This document shows positions 46,282 through 58,414 of a stretch of 64,000 bases of DNA, in pieces. Under the pieces are notes generated by a model, which saw only the letters and a program-made list of their open reading frames with translations, searched no databases and was not told where the DNA came from. The position numbers and the translations under genes are program-made. The stretch is from Psococerastis gibbosa. Lineage: Eukaryota > Arthropoda > Insecta > Psocodea > Psocidae. Positions within the stretch are counted from its first letter, which is position 1. Every line of letters starts with the position of its first letter. Location of the stretch: NCBI GenBank assembly GCA_963971405.1, contig OZ020485.1, positions 11,718,001 through 11,782,000 on the forward strand, in the 5' to 3' direction.

Positions 46282-47230
46282 CAGAGGCGGCCTTAGCCTT
46301 TGCGAGGCTCCGGGTGGCAGGTCATTGCGAGGCCCTTTGTCAAGACTTGACGAACGAAATGAAACTCGGGGATTCCCGGGGCGATAGAGGAGCAGACGAC
46401 TCCCGAGCTGATATAGTGGCGTAACGATAGGTTTTCAAAGGGAGCGATGCATAATTTGGCACCCCCCCCCCCATTTTCATAAAAGTGTAGAAAATGGGAA
46501 AACCGTTTTCATAGACGTACGCAGTTTTTAAATTAATGACCTTGGTGTCCTTTGCGCATGAGATCCGAAGGAGGGGAGAGATGATTTGAAAAAAATATGT
46601 CTGAAATAGTAGGATTTTGTACGCATTTCGATAGCAGTTAGATTTTACAGGCGATGAATACAATTAATTGCAAACAAGGGGGGACCCGGGGGTGAATTTT
46701 TCAGGTCTGAAATAATGAGGTTTTACGCATTTTGAGAGCAGTAGATCTTCCTAGCGATGAATATAATTGCAGAGAAGGGGGCCCGGGGGTCTCCCCCGGG
46801 TGAATTTTTTTTTTTTTTTTTGAAAAATTGGCTTGAAATAGTTGGGTTTTAAGCATTTTGAAAGCAGTGACAGCTAGATTTTATTTGTGTAATTAATTTT
46901 AAATCTGAGAAAGACCTCACGTGTGGCAACGATATAGAGTTGACGCCAAAAGTAGATAAACCTGCGTTATTTCAGGTTGTTCCTGCCTATAAAACCCCCC
47001 AATTCATTTTGTAATCCAAATATTAAAGTATGTTTTGTTATTGTTAAATGTTAATCTAATTAATTAATTAATTAATTATGATTGAGCAAAATGAAGAGTT
47101 TAAAAAAAATATACGCAAAAAGATCTATATTTTTTTAAAATTTGCTTGGGTTGCGCGAGACCCCGGGCGATTGCCCCGGGCGATTGCTCCGGGCGATTGC
47201 CCCGTTCGCCACCCCCTAAAGCCGCCTCTG
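46282..47230. mobile_element. hAT-like non-autonomous element (949 bp) with internal repeats
   Basis: Ends CAGAGGCGGCCTTAGCC and CTAAAGCCGCCTCTG. The right end carries three CCGGGCGATTGCCC-type units at 47164-47208, related to the left end of 25745-26080. Inside are three loose repeats of the CGGGGGTGAATTTTT...TTTTACGCATTTTGA kind between 46670 and 46880. No transposase frame. Confidence 0.75.
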
Positions 47231-47580
47231 ACTATAGCTGCATGTAAGCTGGCATTTTAGATTTCTACGCGAAAGAGATAGATCAACCATAAGATACAAT
47301 TTTGATCCAGCATATGTTTGGCTATCTAATCTTGGTAACCTATTTAAAAACATTGTACTGATGGAGCGGTCATTCCTAGATGCATTTCATCCATCTTGGC
47401 CAAGTGCCTGAGTGTAACTTCTGCGAAAGCCATATAAATTTTATTTCTCCACATTATTAACCTCTGTGGTTCAAGTACGTGCGCTGCAGACACTGACCCA
47501 AATGCAGCGTTAAAATGTGGCTGCTGGATTTAACGTAACTTACAGTTACTTACGACTTACGTTTATGTTTAGACCAATTC

Positions 47581-47716
47581 AGGACATGACGTATAGAGTA
47601 CGGTAGTGGTACAAACTCTGACTTTCACCCGAAATGTTGTTGGTTCAAATTCCACACTTACTATATTGTCTGGTCATTTCTGGCAAGCGGGGGCCTTCCT
47701 ATTTGGGTGTAAGAGA
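47581..47716 (+). mobile_element. SINE-1 (tRNA-derived), 3' truncated
   Basis: CAGGACATGACGTATAGAGT head, GACTTTCACCCGAAATGTTG, B box GGTTCAAATTCC (mutated), body stops after GGTGTAAGAGAGC. Confidence 0.82.
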
Positions 47717-47724
47717 GCTCCTTG

Positions 47725-48870
47725 ACAATTGCAGGGAGAAAAGCCTTACAAGTGTAAAAATCAAATATCAATTAAAATTCAGAGCTGTAAAAATTATCCG
47801 GACAAACAACAGAAAAAACCTGTGAGTGCCCCTTCTACAGCCGGGAGAGGGCAGTGTTGATTAGCAGGTTGCAGGCCCGGGGGAAGCTACCGCCTTACAT
47901 GTATATGGATGTGTTCCAGGAGTTGGACTGAGAGATGTTGACGGAGGTGGTCGGCTTCCTGGATGGTATCGGACAAAAGTGGTAGGACGTTGGGCAAGCT
48001 GTTTTAAACGGTCCCTGGGCAACCTCGTTGTCCACTGCTCTCCCGATAGCATGTATACCATCAAGCAAAAAAAAAAAAAAATGCCTGAGCATTTTGATAC
48101 ATGATATTATATGCCTCTTTTTAACATATTATTGACTTTGTTTTGTAAAAAAGAAAAAAAGATTGGTGTTACATTCTTATAATGTGCAACCAGCGTGGAA
48201 ACATTCGTCAGCTAATAACAGAGACTTTGTAATAAGCTACCTGGGCACGCTCTAATTACCAGGAATGCTGCTAAAATTTTCTGTTTGTGTTTGCGAATGC
48301 CGAATTCCTTGTATATTCCCCTTCGAATTTCCTTTTAAACTTTTTCTAATTTAATAATATTGAGCGTGTCAGTTTGTAATATTAATGAGTTTTAACATTT
48401 GACTAATAGTTCAGTCGACAGCCTTCATCTGGTGGCAACATTATTAGAAGGCATACCTCCAGACTGGTCTTTCACACAAGTACAAGGTATCTCAATTCCT
48501 ACAGTGTGGTAATCCCGAGAAAGGAATTCCTGGAAAGAAGGCAGGCCTTGGGCCAATTAGTGTTTAGAAATGTATAGCATTTCACACAAGTATCCAGCAA
48601 AATCTCAATTCCTACAGTGTGGTAGTCCCGAGGAAGGAATTTCTGGAAGGATGGAAGACCTGTGGCCAATTAGTGTTAGTGTATAGAAATTTAGCATTTC
48701 TGATAATTCAATGGATTTTTTTGGTGACTCTGGGATCGTTATTTCCTGCAAAATCGACTTTATACTAAAAAACGCGTAAAACTCCAAATTGCTCGGAATG
48801 GATTTGTCTGAAAGGGATTCGGACATATTTTGGAGTTTTACTGTATGTTTAAAAACGTAGAGGAATATCA
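47725..48870. other. No recognisable gene; local duplicated segment
   Basis: TCTCAATTCCTACAGTGTGG occurs at about 48490 and 48602, followed in both by a CCCGAG-AAGGAATT segment: an imperfect ~112-bp tandem repeat. Otherwise nothing supported. Confidence 0.5.
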
Positions 48871-48872
48871 GA

Positions 48873-49066
48873 ACTTGTAGTTAGTGGTACAGACTCCGAC
48901 TTTCACCCGAAAGGTTGTTAGTTCGAGTCCCACACTGGTTATATTTTGGGCATGTAAAGCAGGTGGTCACGGGTCATTCTAGTTTAGTGTAAGAGGGCTT
49001 TATAGCTCTAATACCGCTAGGTTGGCTTAGTAATAGAACTACAAAAAGTCAAGATTTATTTATGTT
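48873..49066 (+). mobile_element. SINE-1 (tRNA-derived) copy
   Basis: TAGTTAGTGGTACAGACTCC head, B box GTTCGAGTCCCACACTGG, shortened body (GGGCATGTAAAGCAGGTGG), tail with AAAGTCAAGATTTATTTATG. Confidence 0.88.
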
Positions 49067-50087
49067 ATTTATTTAATATTTGTTCTCTATAGGCCTGAAT
49101 CGCGATTATATTTTAACTTGGGATTAAAAATATAAGCAAAATAATTTTAGAATAAGTTAGAAAGAGCTATTTTAAAATCAATATTGTTTTGTTTACATTT
49201 TTATTAATTCCAAGGATTAGTTAATACTAAATAGTTAATAAGTTAATTTCATGCCCGCAGAAAGAAAGGAAAGGGGCTATGTGATTGTACCTTCTCATTC
49301 AAACCTCCAAAACATTTGAGAAATTATTATTTGCGTCACACTCTGACATTCATGGCTGGTGAGTCATTGGCTTTTATGATCGCAATAAATCTTGCGGATT
49401 CTTTCTACAGCACAGAGCAGCTGTAGGCCTACGTTTTCTGCCGCCAAATATGGCCTCAGACTGTTATTAAAAACGGCGAAGCATTACAGCCCATGGAGAG
49501 TTTATGCCTAGGGTGACCATCTATACTGTTTTTGGCAGTACAGTACTGCTTTTCGGTGTCTCTGTACTGATACTGTTTTGATTTGCCAAAAACACCAAAA
49601 TGTACTGATTTTCGGTGGAGGACCGTACTTCCATTCCCAATATTAATCAGTACATACATTTCCAGATGAACAATGTAAAAAATATGAATTAGGCGCCCAT
49701 TCTTGCCCGATGGTGTATTTAAAAATTACCTATACAATTGTCATAATTAACTTAGTTGCCATGTCTAAATGTTTGGGAAAAAATATTTTCTCTCAACAGA
49801 TTAATTTTGTGATTAAGTAGTTAGTATCTTTTATTTATGACTAGGGAAAAATTAATTCAAAAATAATTTTACACTGGACAGAATGACTATTTTAAAAGCA
49901 AGTTTACACTATATAGGATGGACTTTCGTATGATGTACTGTTTTTCAATTTCAAAATTATGGTCACCCTATTTATGTCTGAAGACTGGCATCTTCTTCAA
50001 ATGGGGTTAAAATTTGGTCAGCCACAACAGAGAAAACGAATAATTTGAGGAGACTTGACATCTGCATGGCCTAGTTTTTTTTTTGTA
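49067..50087. other. No recognisable gene
   Basis: A self-similar patch at 49520-49630 repeats TACTG-containing phrases (ACAGTACTGCTTTTCGGTG, ATGTACTGATTTTCGGTGG) and may be a decayed minisatellite. Confidence 0.4.
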
Positions 50088-50350
50088 ATAACCGAAATTA
50101 GAGGATATGGAAAAAACTGGGCTTCGAACCCACGATCTACGCCTAACCGGGGCGTCATCTTAACCGCTTAAAGGCTGGTGGTCCAGCGGTTAAGACGACG
50201 CCCCGGTTAGGCGTAGATCGTGGGTTCGAATCCCGCCAAGCCCAGTTCTTTCCATATCCTCTAATTTCGGTTATAACGAGAACTCTTCAACCAAAAGGTA
50301 ATTTAATGTCAGTGTTATATATACCATATAATACAATGTATTAGTGTTGT
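50088..50350. mobile_element. Two SINE-2 copies head to head (190-bp palindrome plus tail)
   Basis: Minus copy 50088-50169 and plus copy 50171-50278 meet at their tRNA-like heads. The plus copy has A box TGGTCCAGCGG, GACGCCCCGGTTAGGCGT and B box GGTTCGAATCC, both matching pol III consensus, then TCTAATTTCGGTTATAACGA. Sequence to about 50350 (TTAATGTCAGTGTTATATAT) recurs after the copy at 56597, so the SINE extends that far. Acceptor-stem pairing is poor, so a functional tRNA is unlikely. Confidence 0.85.
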
Positions 50351-51477
50351 AAATTTAATTTTTTAGATTGTCCTATGTATACTGTATATCTGATATACAT
50401 ATATTGTACAATATAAATATAATATGTATTCATATATACTGGATACCTGTATATGTAACTTGATTATAAAATATATCGGACACTGTGGAGAAAAACAGTT
50501 CCTTAGCTGTTGCAAATCATGGCATGAGGGAGCACTTCAGCTTATGTTTACTGACGTAAAGGAACTCAAGAATTATTCGTCTTCTTATTATTATTATAAC
50601 TGTCTCATAATGTATAAATTAAAATGTGGAGAAGAAAATTTCTTCTATGAAATTAGGCATTTTTCGTTGCTCTATGATTGCTATTTCCTGTGAAATTAGA
50701 TTTATTTTAAAAAGCGGCCTCTCGGGGCAACGGACTGTTTCTACAACTAATAAAAAAACTTCTAAAGAACTGTGTTGGCTTAGAATTGATTCTTCGATTC
50801 GCTGACTGGCCGAACTCAAGCAAGTACGATATGAAAATGAGCTCTTAGTTTAAATTTGGGAATAAAACACTAGCATTAGGCTATCACGCCTGCATGCATG
50901 CGATATTTGAATCAATCCGTTACCGTATATGTTGAATTATGGTATCGCGATGTTGAAATAACAGAAGCAACAAAAACAATGTTATTTCGACAACTTTCAC
51001 AAATCCCTGTCCTATATCGAAATTAAATAGCTTTTAATTCTGTGGGAATTTGTAACCAATCATTGCCATATATACAATACAATAGTGAGATAATCGCATT
51101 GGTACACGAACACCCATTGGAATATTAGAAACAACCCAATTGTAAATTGTAGCTCACACCCTCCCGTCCCACTACCAACCCAATACAACCTCGTAAAAAC
51201 AGAAAATGATTGTGCTGACAGGACAAAAAGGATTTCGAGTTTAATGAACAGCCGAACAAATTTGCAATTTACAGGGGTTCCCTTTGGTGGGCATTGTCCG
51301 AGTAGTTGGAGTTGGCTGTGCGGGGGGGGGGGGGGGGAGGGGGGCGGTGTTGGAATTGACCTTTCGCCAACTCGCTTCCCGCCAAATTGAGACTTTTGAA
51401 GCTGGGCTGCAGACTCTTCACTCTTGTGTCTAGTACCACAAAACGAAATCTCTTAAGACGACATGCCCAACTATCTG

Positions 51478-51508
<31 letters not shown>

Positions 51509-51750
51509 GCAATGTATCTGCTTAAAAATGACTCCGGCTTTTTGTCTTCGATTTATTTATTCCAAAACCGTTGATCAGATTGTGATGGAACTTTGGTGAG
51601 GTTCTCAGAGGACGCCCCCGAAGTTTCCTTGGCCAAAATATACGTGCAGTAATCAGGGATGGATCCAGCCCATTTGGAGGGGGGGGGGGCAAGTTGTGGG
51701 CCAAAATAAGAAAAATAAATGAAGTATCGATATACCTTGATACTGGTGGT
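50351..51750. other. No recognisable gene
   Basis: Includes poly-G at 51320-51345 and a 24-nt poly-T at 51479-51503. ATCAGATTGTGATGGAACTT at 51574 is an inverted match to a segment at 55403, so an unnamed dispersed repeat is present. Confidence 0.4.
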
Positions 51751-52060
51751 TGGCAAACCTCGTATCGCCTAAAACGAGCAGATGAGACTGCTCTTACTAG
51801 ACTGCGCATAGGGCGCACACCCGCCAAACCCATGGATATTTGATGCCCGGTGACCAACCCCCTGCATGCGGCAGGTGTGGAGTGCCTCTAACCATATAAT
51901 TATCGAATGCCCTGCATACGCAACAGCCAGACTTTTCTTACCGAAACCATACACCGTGCCATTGGGGACAGACATGGGCCGGTCACAGCGACATTAAACT
52001 TTCTCATTAAGACTGCCAAGACTGGAGTCATGGAACTCCTATATACAGATAAAGGTCAAC
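51751..52060 (+). pseudogene. LINE ORF2 C-terminus with CCHC-like tail, frameshifted
   Basis: 51751 onward reads WQTSYRLKRADETALTRLRI, then GRT; after a shift THGYLMPGDQPPACGRCGVP, and after another HIIIECPAYATARLFLPKPY. The TRLRIGHT...CxxCG...HI..ECP order is the classic post-RNase H end of LINE polymerases. Two frame changes disable it. Confidence 0.82.
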
Positions 52061-53580
52061 TGCTCCAAAAGATGACCACCAACTAAAAACAAATAAGAAA
52101 ATAACACCGTACATACCCCGACCGGCCCAAATATTCGAAAGAGTCCCGCGTCTTAACCTAATTTAAAAGAAAACTTCCCATATGTGTTTCTTATGGGTAA
52201 GGGGCGCTCAGTAAGGGATATAGGCCTAATGGGTCTACGACTTCATTTTTTGGGGGCTGACCTAACTAATGATACAAGCACACTGTCATTGATAAGCGAT
52301 GGGTGGAATGTCAGTTTCGAGAAGTATAAAAAGTCTAAAACCACGTTTTTGTGCGTCCATTTGCCCTTCAGTAATGGCGCCCACCAGACTGGAGAATTTG
52401 GCCGTTTTCCAGCCACCCCCTGGCCTTTCGTTTCCCCGTCAGCAACTTCTTTGTTTTGCATCAATGCTTTTGCACAATGTACTTGCCTATACTTTCTGTT
52501 TTTTTTTTTTTTTTTTGTTTTTTTGTTACAAATGGCAACTTTTCAGTTGAGAATTTGTACCTATAGGAACTGACCAAATAAATTAATAAAAACCAAAGTT
52601 GACTTTCCCTTTCCTTTGGAAAGTTTGCTGTGCCAATTGAAACAAGAGAAACTATCACAAAAATGAAGAAGGGTTTCTATTGGGTGCGGTAAACCCTGTG
52701 ATGGCCTACGGATTGGTTAATTAGTACGACATTCTTTTGTAGGCCTGTATGAAACTGCTTGGCAAACTAATAAAAAAATATGACGTCATCTAGCAATGGC
52801 TGCTTGTATAGCGACCACGCTGAATTTCCAAACAAAGAGGTTACATTTATATATACATTATACATACGAGTAGTAAGTCTTGGCCTCTATTATTTGCCGC
52901 CCACCCTCCACGCTTTCCCATAGGTATACAGATAAATAAATATGGCTATGTTTGGCTGAAATTTCTTTAGATTTCTGAATAGCCTACTTGTTGCCCATAT
53001 CATTAACTTCCATGTGAAATAAATACGCACATTGAGGTACGGAATATGGACAATATGGTTATATCTTTTTATGGAAATATGTCGTACATAAATTAATTAT
53101 AAGCAAGTTTCAAAAGCCTTAGATTAAAGTTTAAGTGTGAAATCAGATTTTTTCGGCATACTTCTAATGCTATTACCCCTTTTATTAACATTATTTTATA
53201 TTATTAAGACTATTTTGCCGCTATAGCATAAGAAATAAGGTGAATAAATAAATAATTTTATTATTTATTTATTTTTTTCCTCAACAAAAATGCAAAACAC
53301 GATGAAATTATGCAGTAACAGTGAAGAGGAAGGTAGAGACCCCGTAGAAAAGTCCGTGATGGGCCCCTAAAAAGTCATTGTTACATTAACATTGAATAAC
53401 TTTGGAATAATGTGAATACTAGTGCTCCCAAACAATGAATGAATGAATGAATGAATAAAAGGATGAATGAATGAATAGTTACATTGAAACACACAGTACA
53501 GTACAATTTTAACTATACTAAAACACATAAAATCTAACATTTAACTTAAATAACTAACAACAATAAAATATAAAAATAAA
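52061..53580. other. No recognisable gene
   Basis: AT-rich with poly-T runs (52499-52516) and an (AATG)n/(GAATGAAT) microsatellite at 53436-53476. Frames at 52184-52573 lack support. Confidence 0.4.
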
Positions 53581-53584
53581 AAAT

Positions 53585-53893
53585 TTAGAATTAGTACATT
53601 GTAAGAAACAAATCGGCCAAAATTATTTTCCCCAGAAACTCATCAAGTGAATAGAACACACCCTCCACCAGGTAAGTGTGTAATATTCGCCTGGACTCCC
53701 TAGCCTCCGAACATAGTCTCTTAATGTGGTCCGGTAACTGGTTGAACAGCAACCTTCCCTTTATTAGAATAAAGTTGTCGGTGCCATGTCTTCGGGTTCG
53801 GGGAATATGGAAGTCGATATCGGCCCGCCGGGTTTCACAGCCCGATATTTCTCCCATCACCCTTGTGAAGTCGGCTTGTGCGAGGCAGTGCAT
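53585..53893 (-). pseudogene. LINE polymerase C-terminal fragment
   Basis: Minus frame of 100 residues: IPRTRRHGTDNFILIKGRLL, FNQLPDHIKRLCSEARESRR, ILHTYLVEGVFYSLDEFLGK. YN.LP..IK...-type followed by FYS.DEFL is a common LINE terminus. Open to its stop but lacks the catalytic domain. An A-rich stretch on the opposite side at 53500-53590 (minus: T-rich) may mark its 3' end. Confidence 0.68.
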
Positions 53894-54240
53894 TATGGTC
53901 CATGATCCCCCTTATGCTTTACTTTCCGAATAATTTTCATATGTATAATGTATTAGAGGCTTCCTGTTAAACAAACAGGCCTTCCGTTTCTGATTGTACC
54001 AACATACCGAAATTTCCGAAATGAAAAATACCTGTGGATGTTGCCAAAATTCATTGATTACTAATACAGTACAGGGAATATTTGTCTGGAAGCGATGCAT
54101 TTCCTAGAGAAAACTTTCGATTGTGTGACGTCAGAGCTATAAATAGTGCGAGAGTGCGAAGTCCTGTTCCACTTGATGGAGTCTCTCTTTTTGAAATGTA
54201 TACCTTACATCGCTTAACCTTAACATCTCAAAGTCATTAT

Positions 54241-54298
54241 TGCTTTCCTATTTATACGTACGTAATAAGGAAAGCTTTGTGATGGTCGAAATTTTTGA
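54241..54298 (+). mobile_element. HINE-like element, left end only
   Basis: TGCTTTCCTATTTATACGTA, ATAAGGAAAGC and TTTGTGATGGTCGAAATTTT, after which the match stops. Confidence 0.8.
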
Positions 54299-54530
54299 GG
54301 GAGAGAGGGAGCTTTTTTAACGGGGTAGTAAATTGCCTGTCCATGTGTACAGTACTCTCAAATGACCAAATGTCAAGCTCGTGTTACGGAAAGTATTTAA
54401 AGGTAAATCATGGCCAGTCAAAGGTTTTCCCATCAGTGTAGAATTTCCCTGCAGATTAGTCATCCATGGAAAAGCTAACATTGGAAAATACTGTTGGAAC
54501 CGGCAGACTTCATACCACCTACCATTTCTA

Positions 54531-54658
54531 AGACGCTTATTCCACCTACGTCAATAGTGCATAGTAAATGTGGTATTGACGTGGTAGCAGACATTAAAGA
54601 CAGTCTAAAAATGTCTGCTACCACGTCAATACCACATTTACTATGCACTATTGACAAT
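54531..54658. mobile_element. Palindromic MITE, ATTCCACC family, right end damaged
   Basis: ACGCTTATTCCACCTACGTC start and arms pairing through GCATAGTAAATGTGG; the right arm stops after CACTATTGAC, where the terminal bases are replaced by AATAATTCC. Confidence 0.87.
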
Positions 54659-54718
54659 AATTCCCCGCCCCCATATCCCCATTACATCCACTACATTTTC
54701 CAATGGGTCTACAATTGT

Positions 54719-54943
54719 CAAGACATGTAGCGTAGTGGTACGAACTCTGACTTTCATCCGAAAGGTTGTTGCTTCGAGTCCCACACTGGCTACATTTTCG
54801 GGCCATGCTTCGGGGGGCATGTAAAGCAGGCGGTCCCGGGCCTTCCTAGTTGAGTGTAAGTGAAGGCTTTAAAATATAGCCCTAACTCCGCTAGGTTGGC
54901 TTAGTAATAGAAACAATATAAGTCCTTATTTATTTTATTTACA
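54719..54943 (+). mobile_element. SINE-1 (tRNA-derived), full length
   Basis: AGACATGTAGCGTAGTGG supplies the A box (TAGCGTAGTGG), GCTTCGAGTCCC the B box with one change; the body GCATGTAAAGCAGGCGGTCC and CCCTAACTCCGCTAGGTTGG is intact, and the tail is TCCTTATTTATTTTATTT. Confidence 0.9.
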
Positions 54944-56596
54944 ATACTTCCCCGTTTCTTCTGTTTCCTTCAATCCCAGCTGTCTCTCCTCTTCACTTCC
55001 GAACCATCTCTCTACCCTCTCAACCGAGCCCCATCACGTGTTGCCTTTTTTTGCACGCAAACATTTATCAATCACACCCACACAAATCAAACAAAGCTAA
55101 AAAAACAGAAACAAAGCTTTATTTTCAAACACAACGTCAGTTTGGTGTATAATTATTAATTTATATTCGTATATATACTGTGTGTTATAATCCAAGGGAA
55201 GATAGATGGACAGAGGGCAGCAGAAGAATATTCTGGTTGAAAAACCTGCGGCAGTAGTTTAGCACGACTTGCAGAAGTCTTCACAAGGTCCAAATAGCCA
55301 ATTTTCGCTGAAAGAGACATATAGAGATGAAAACTGTATATAAATTTTTTGGCCAGGATTATGAACCACCGGGAGCGTCTCCAGAACACCTTAGTCAAAT
55401 TTCATCACAATCTGATCAATGGTTTCGAAACGCATCGAGGGAAAAAAACGGGGCCATTTTTATTGTACTAGTGCTATATACTGCATAGAGTGTAGATTCT
55501 AATAATCTTGGCTCCAATGACAGATTTGAAAGTCTCTGTACTAGAGTTCCATCATGTAGGAGAGGTGGGACTTTTGCTTCCCACCAAAAACATTTTTTTT
55601 TAATTTCCATGGTGCTACTAGCCACGTGCCCGATATAACCAGCTATTGGAAAAAGTGCAAGGTGACCCCAGGATTAAAAAAAAAAATTTGGCGCCTACAT
55701 GTAGAACTCTACTCTGTGTTGTAATGCAGCGCAGTGTCTTCAGTATTCTTTCCCGAGACTTTTCAAATTATCGTGGGAGCCATCCTAAACGCCCGTCTGA
55801 TCTCTTCCATCCGTCTGAGAATGGAATAACGAAGGGAAATCCTAGTTATTCCATGCTTTTGTGGCAGCCGACAAATTGTCCTCCGGATTTCAATTATCGT
55901 AATTAAAGGGTTCCCCCTTGGATTCACAATGTCCATCCTCGCCTGACGCCGCAGCCCCCCTTATCTGGGGGTAAAATCCGAATGATGCCAATATAAGATA
56001 AAATATAAAAAATTTCAGACATGAAGACTAAGTCGCGTACTCCAAAACATGTCTAGACGTTATAAACTTAAAGAATCACGACTGCTGAACATAAATTAGA
56101 AATACATCAGTATTTTATTTTCTACAGGGCTTAACCTACCTATACGGTTCGCAAATTGAAATCCGCGACTAAGCTTAATCCTTCGGGCTTAATCCTTCAT
56201 CAGCATGCGAGGTAAGGAGGAGAATGGATAAGCCCGAAGGATATGGGTATCTACTAACTTGATAAACCCTCTTGAACCGAATCTGAGGGTGTTTGCGGAG
56301 AAAACGACCTACTTCTAGGGCCTTCAGGTTAGAAATTAGGAATAGCCCGTTATTGCTCGAAAAAAATTTAGAATAGGATTTTAGGAAGAAAGAAAGAAAA
56401 TTGTCTTTATTTTCAAAATGGTCGAATTTTGGGTCTTTTGGTTAACCATTAAAAATTAACACAGTTACAAATTAAATCAAATTACAGTTTATCTGAAGAA
56501 AAAAAAAATTACAAAATTAAATCTAACAGACCATTTTCACACCATTTATACACCATACGTACCCATACAATAGTCCTGACCAGCACTATTAAACTT
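54944..56596. other. No recognisable gene
   Basis: AT-rich. Short repeats shared with 51574 occur at 55403-55430; the TTCGGGCTTAATCCTTC phrase at 56180 repeats locally. Confidence 0.4.
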
Positions 56597-56765
56597 AACC
56601 GAAATTAGAGGATGGTTAGGTGTAGATTGTGGGTTTGAATCCCGCCAAGCCCAGTTTTTTTTTCATATTCTCTAATTTCGGTTATAACGAGGAGGTTACC
56701 TATTCAATCAATGTTAATTTAATGTCAGTGTTATATATACCATATTTAGTACTACAATGTACTAT
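56597..56765 (+). mobile_element. SINE-2, rearranged copy
   Basis: An inverted tail piece CCGAAATTAGAGGAT is joined directly to GGTTAGGTGTAGATTGTGGG, then B box GGTTTGAATCCCGCC and the plus-strand tail TTCTCTAATTTCGGTTATAA, followed by TTAATGTCAGTGTTATATAT. Probably the product of a deletion across a head-to-head pair like that at 50088. Confidence 0.78.
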
Positions 56766-58079
56766 TAAACTTCTTTCATTTCTGATGGGGTCCGGCAGAG
56801 TTTCAAAGCCTCACCGCCTGAACGAAAAGAAGATAAGGCCTGGAATGTGTGGATTGGAAAGGATAATTTTTTTTTTCTCTGGTGCTCCGGGTGTGGAAGG
56901 AGGATAAAGGACGGAAAAAAGGTGTAAGGTAGGGGGGTGTATGCGTCTCAATCACATTTATGCAAAGTACGGAGTGCCAACAACAGATAGATAATCTAGA
57001 ACGATAGCGCTTACAATTTAAAGCACAGCAGGCCTACCTAGCAAAATAGTCAAATGATAAAAAACACGCAAATGTACTAACACAGAAAAATTAACTGAAA
57101 TTTGAAAAAAATTGAAGACACAGGTCTCTTTATTATGCGTACTCGTAATACGTCAGTTTTGAAGGCAGACAGACTTGGTGCAAGTAATTGGAGATAATTA
57201 AATGTATAACCTCCCTGTATCCAAAATTCACGCCCAAGCCTTAGATAAAATGAGATTGTTTGACAATCATAAATAATAATACAAAACAAGTTCCCCAAAA
57301 AAATCACTTTCGGCCAATATCCAGGGAAGTTACAGTTTCCTTAAATCGATATGCATACATATGTACATACGGTATATATAACATTTTGAATGGGGGGTGG
57401 ATTTAGGCTCAGGGGGTCATGAAATGATAAGTTGTGAACCACTGATTTTGAAAGGTAATAAATTCGGCTATAAAGCAGCTATTTCATAAGTTTGAAATGA
57501 TTTCTCATAACGGGAATTCAAATCAACTATGCATTTGGTACGAACTGTTTCCATAACGTGGAATTATTTAAAAATGTGTAAAATTGAGACTTGGTGTAGA
57601 GTGTAGACCTAAGAGGGCGGGGGGGGGGGGTCGAATTTTTTATGCATGAACCTCCCCTTTCTCCCCTTTCTCTGTCATGAGAGAGAATGTCTTGCAAAGC
57701 ACGTCGCTTTCGTCAGCATTGCTGAGAGCTTGGAGATTTCCTATTATCCTTTTCGGCGCAAAGGTCATTCCACTGACACTAACAGATGATAGAAATAAAT
57801 AAAATGGGCTGGTATTAAACCCTAACTCTCAAGGTAGTGAACTCTTTGCTTGCAAGTAGAAAAATAGTATAATGGAAATCTATTTTGCTGCATTATTAAA
57901 TGTTGTATATGTCAGTCACACTATTCGTACATGTTGCTCGGTTATTGAGGTGAGTTTGGCATGGGAAATAATTTGATGTTGATGACTATATCTTCTGTGA
58001 AAGGTTCCGTTTGACTTTTAGGAGCAGAGACATATTTGAAGGCGGAGTTTCAATGGCGTCCTAGGCCACATCTCTAGCC
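56766..58079. other. No recognisable gene
   Basis: AT-rich with poly-G at 57617-57631. No exon or familiar repeat was identified. Confidence 0.35.
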
Positions 58080-58352
58080 GGCCGCCATACCATGTTGAAT
58101 CCAGCAGAGCAGAGCAGGATCAAAGCTGCAGATAACTTGGTCGTGTGCACAGTGCCGGTAGGGAAACATGGTAGGACTTGTCCTGGTCACCTCCGAACTA
58201 ATCGTGAGACTTCACTGTGTTTCCCAAGTGGTTCGGAATCCACTATAATCAGGAGGTCCACTGTCCTATGGGCTGGCATAGGACAGTCAAGTCGGGGTCG
58301 CTCTATGGCCCCAAATATGAGGCCAAAGTCGTTATTAACCCGACGAACACTA
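58080..58352 (+). mobile_element. SINE-core type B
   Basis: CCATGTTGAATCCAGCAGAG head, TTGGTCGTGTGCACAGTGCC, core TGGTTCGGAATCCACTATAA and TCAGGAGGTCCACTGTCC, then GGTCGCTCTATGGCC and GTTATTAACCCGACGAACAC. The ACT tail is nearly absent. Confidence 0.87.
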
Positions 58353-58414
58353 GGCCACTTCTCGACATTTTAGTCAATTTCAAGGACTCAAATTGACTCA
58401 CAATAAATTCATCA

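Noticed and set aside
50166-50240. Possible functional tRNA gene
   Set aside because: A and B boxes fit, but the acceptor stem pairs poorly, position 33 is not T, and the sequence recurs as a SINE with a constant tail.
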